This document shows positions 13,698 through 14,723 of a stretch of DNA of 14,723 nt, piece by piece (the first letter of the stretch is position 1; each line of letters starts with the position of its first letter). Both the position numbers and the translations under genes were made by a program. This DNA is from an uncultured Alphaproteobacteria bacterium (GTDB lineage Bacteria > Pseudomonadota > Alphaproteobacteria > Rs-D84): contig CALCGS010000116.1 in assembly GCA_937901165.1 (NCBI GenBank), forward strand, positions 1 to 14,723, given 5' to 3'. The notes under the pieces were generated by a model that made no database searches, was not told the DNA's origin, and saw nothing but the letters and a program-made list of their open reading frames with translations.

Positions 13698-14723
13698 TTA
13701 GGCAACTGTGTCTATTTTGTTTAGACCAGTACCTTTTAATTCTTCACGGATTTTTGCCACAGATAAAACCCTATCCGATATTAAAGAATTAAAATTTTGT
13801 TTGGTTAAATCAAACGCGTATTTAATAGCATTTGCAAATGCCAGCGCATCACTATTACCATGCGTTTTTACAGAAAATCCGTTTAATCCTAAAAATGTAG
13901 CCCCAGCATACGAACGAGGGTCAATTTTATGTTTTAAACGTTTAAATACATGCGCCAAAAAGAACGCACATATCACAGCAAGTATAGATTTCTTGAAATT
14001 TTCAACGATAACACGTTTTATAAGTTTTGCAGTACCTTCAACAGTTTTTAAAACAATATTGCCTGTAAAACCGTCTGTAACAACAACCTGAACACGTCCA
14101 CCACTAATATCCGTTCCCTCTACAAAGCCAATATATTCAAAAGGCAATTCTTCACGATGAACCGATAAAATATGATTTAATTTTTGCAGTGTTTCGTTAC
14201 CCTTGGTATCTTCTTCACCAATGTTTAATATGCCAACCTTGGGACGTTTCATATTACCAATAACTTCGGCATACACACTTCCCAGGATAGAAAAATCAAA
14301 TAAATTTTCAGCATCACATTGAACATTAGCACCCAAATCCAATACAACAACACGTGAATCACCACCACCAGATGGCAACATTGTTGTTATTGCAGGACGG
14401 GATATTCCATCAACTGTTTTTAATGCCAACTTTGATAAAGACATCAAAACACCAGTATTGCCAGCACTGACCACCGCAGCAGAATTGCCATCACGAACAT
14501 CCTTTATCGCCATATACATAGATGTATTTTGTGCATGACGAATAACATCACGAACCTTGTCACTGCCGGAAATAACTTCATTTGCATGAATAATTTCACA
14601 ATTACGTGCAACACGTGGGAATTTCTTTAACAAATTACGCAATATTCTTTCGTTACCAAACAGACGAAAAAACACGCCACTTTCACCATGTTCATAAAGG
14701 AACTGATTAATTCCACCTAACAC
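13698..14723 (-). CDS. plsX: Phosphate acyltransferase PlsX, 5' end outside window
   Basis: PlsX converts acyl-ACP to acyl-phosphate, the acyl donor for PlsY in phospholipid synthesis; it is a peripheral inner-membrane enzyme. The 341 codons seen include the family blocks VVSAGNTGVLM (about residue 84), VLDLGANVQCDAE (about 126-138), GILNIGEEDTKGNETL (about 163-178), YIGFVEGTDISGGRVQVVVT (about 196-215) with DGFTGNIVLKT, and the C-terminal YAGATFLGLNGFSVKTHGNSDA. The frame runs off the right edge. The first codon seen is GTG in (V)LGGINQFLYEHG, which corresponds to about residue 20-25 of PlsX, downstream of the usual DAMGGD motif, so the true start lies outside. A 45-aa membrane peptide gene follows on the same strand. 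Confidence 0.95.
   Translation of the reverse strand: MLGGINQFLYEHGESGVFFRLFGNERILRNLLKKFPRVARNCEIIHANEVISGSDKVRDVIRHAQNTSMYMAIKDVRDGNSAAVVSAGNTGVLMSLSKLALKTVDGISRPAITTMLPSGGGDSRVVVLDLGANVQCDAENLFDFSILGSVYAEVIGNMKRPKVGILNIGEEDTKGNETLQKLNHILSVHREELPFEYIGFVEGTDISGGRVQVVVTDGFTGNIVLKTVEGTAKLIKRVIVENFKKSILAVICAFFLAHVFKRLKHKIDPRSYAGATFLGLNGFSVKTHGNSDALAFANAIKYAFDLTKQNFNSLISDRVLSVAKIREELKGTGLNKIDTVA

Overview
The window is AT-rich and densely coded. It looks like the genome of a host-associated, Gram-negative bacterium, most likely an uncultured alphaproteobacterium. The pointers are an OlsB/OlsA-like acyltransferase pair, PlsX, an MltB-type lytic transglycosylase, a YadA-type trimeric autotransporter and several outer-membrane or secreted proteins. 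Leucine is written almost entirely with TTA/TTG in the main genes. The lineage is an inference from gene content and composition, not proven.

Layout. Bases 1 to about 210 hold a scrap of a PstC-like phosphate permease (+ strand) whose leucine codons are all CTN. It abuts the first ~105 codons of hemW (- strand), so this end is probably a chimeric join. Bases 649-3145 hold an outer-membrane beta-barrel gene and mltB in tandem. Bases 3236-6471 are a tight operon, olsB-like / olsA-like / proS. ProS is the archaeal/eukaryal type, and the operon ends in a strong hairpin terminator. Bases 6594-9663 hold a Mpi/Hin-type serine recombinase (- strand) diverging from a large trimeric autotransporter adhesin (+ strand). 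The ~370 bases between them contain two 19-bp direct repeats and a 37-codon ORF, a layout that suggests a DNA-rearrangement switch. Bases 9681-9796 carry hairpins, followed by tRNA-Arg(CCT) and a small cysteine-containing membrane protein. Bases 10344-12587 encode a large secreted protein with 24 cysteines, many spaced exactly seven residues apart. Bases 12687-13303 are a self-contained transcription unit: promoter, ~175-nt leader with a tetranucleotide repeat, an unrecognised 110-aa gene, an overlapping 16-codon micro-ORF and a strong terminator. The right end, on the - strand, carries the 3' part of plsX, a 45-aa membrane peptide gene directly behind it, and a separate 51-aa basic peptide gene.

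How the genes fit together. The dominant theme is the cell envelope: membrane lipid synthesis (OlsB/OlsA, PlsX), wall turnover (MltB) and surface or secreted proteins (beta-barrel, trimeric adhesin, cysteine-rich protein). The best candidates for undescribed biology are the recombinase/repeat/adhesin locus, the cysteine-heptad secreted protein, and the leader/110-aa/micro-ORF unit. All calls are from reading the sequence; no database search was run.
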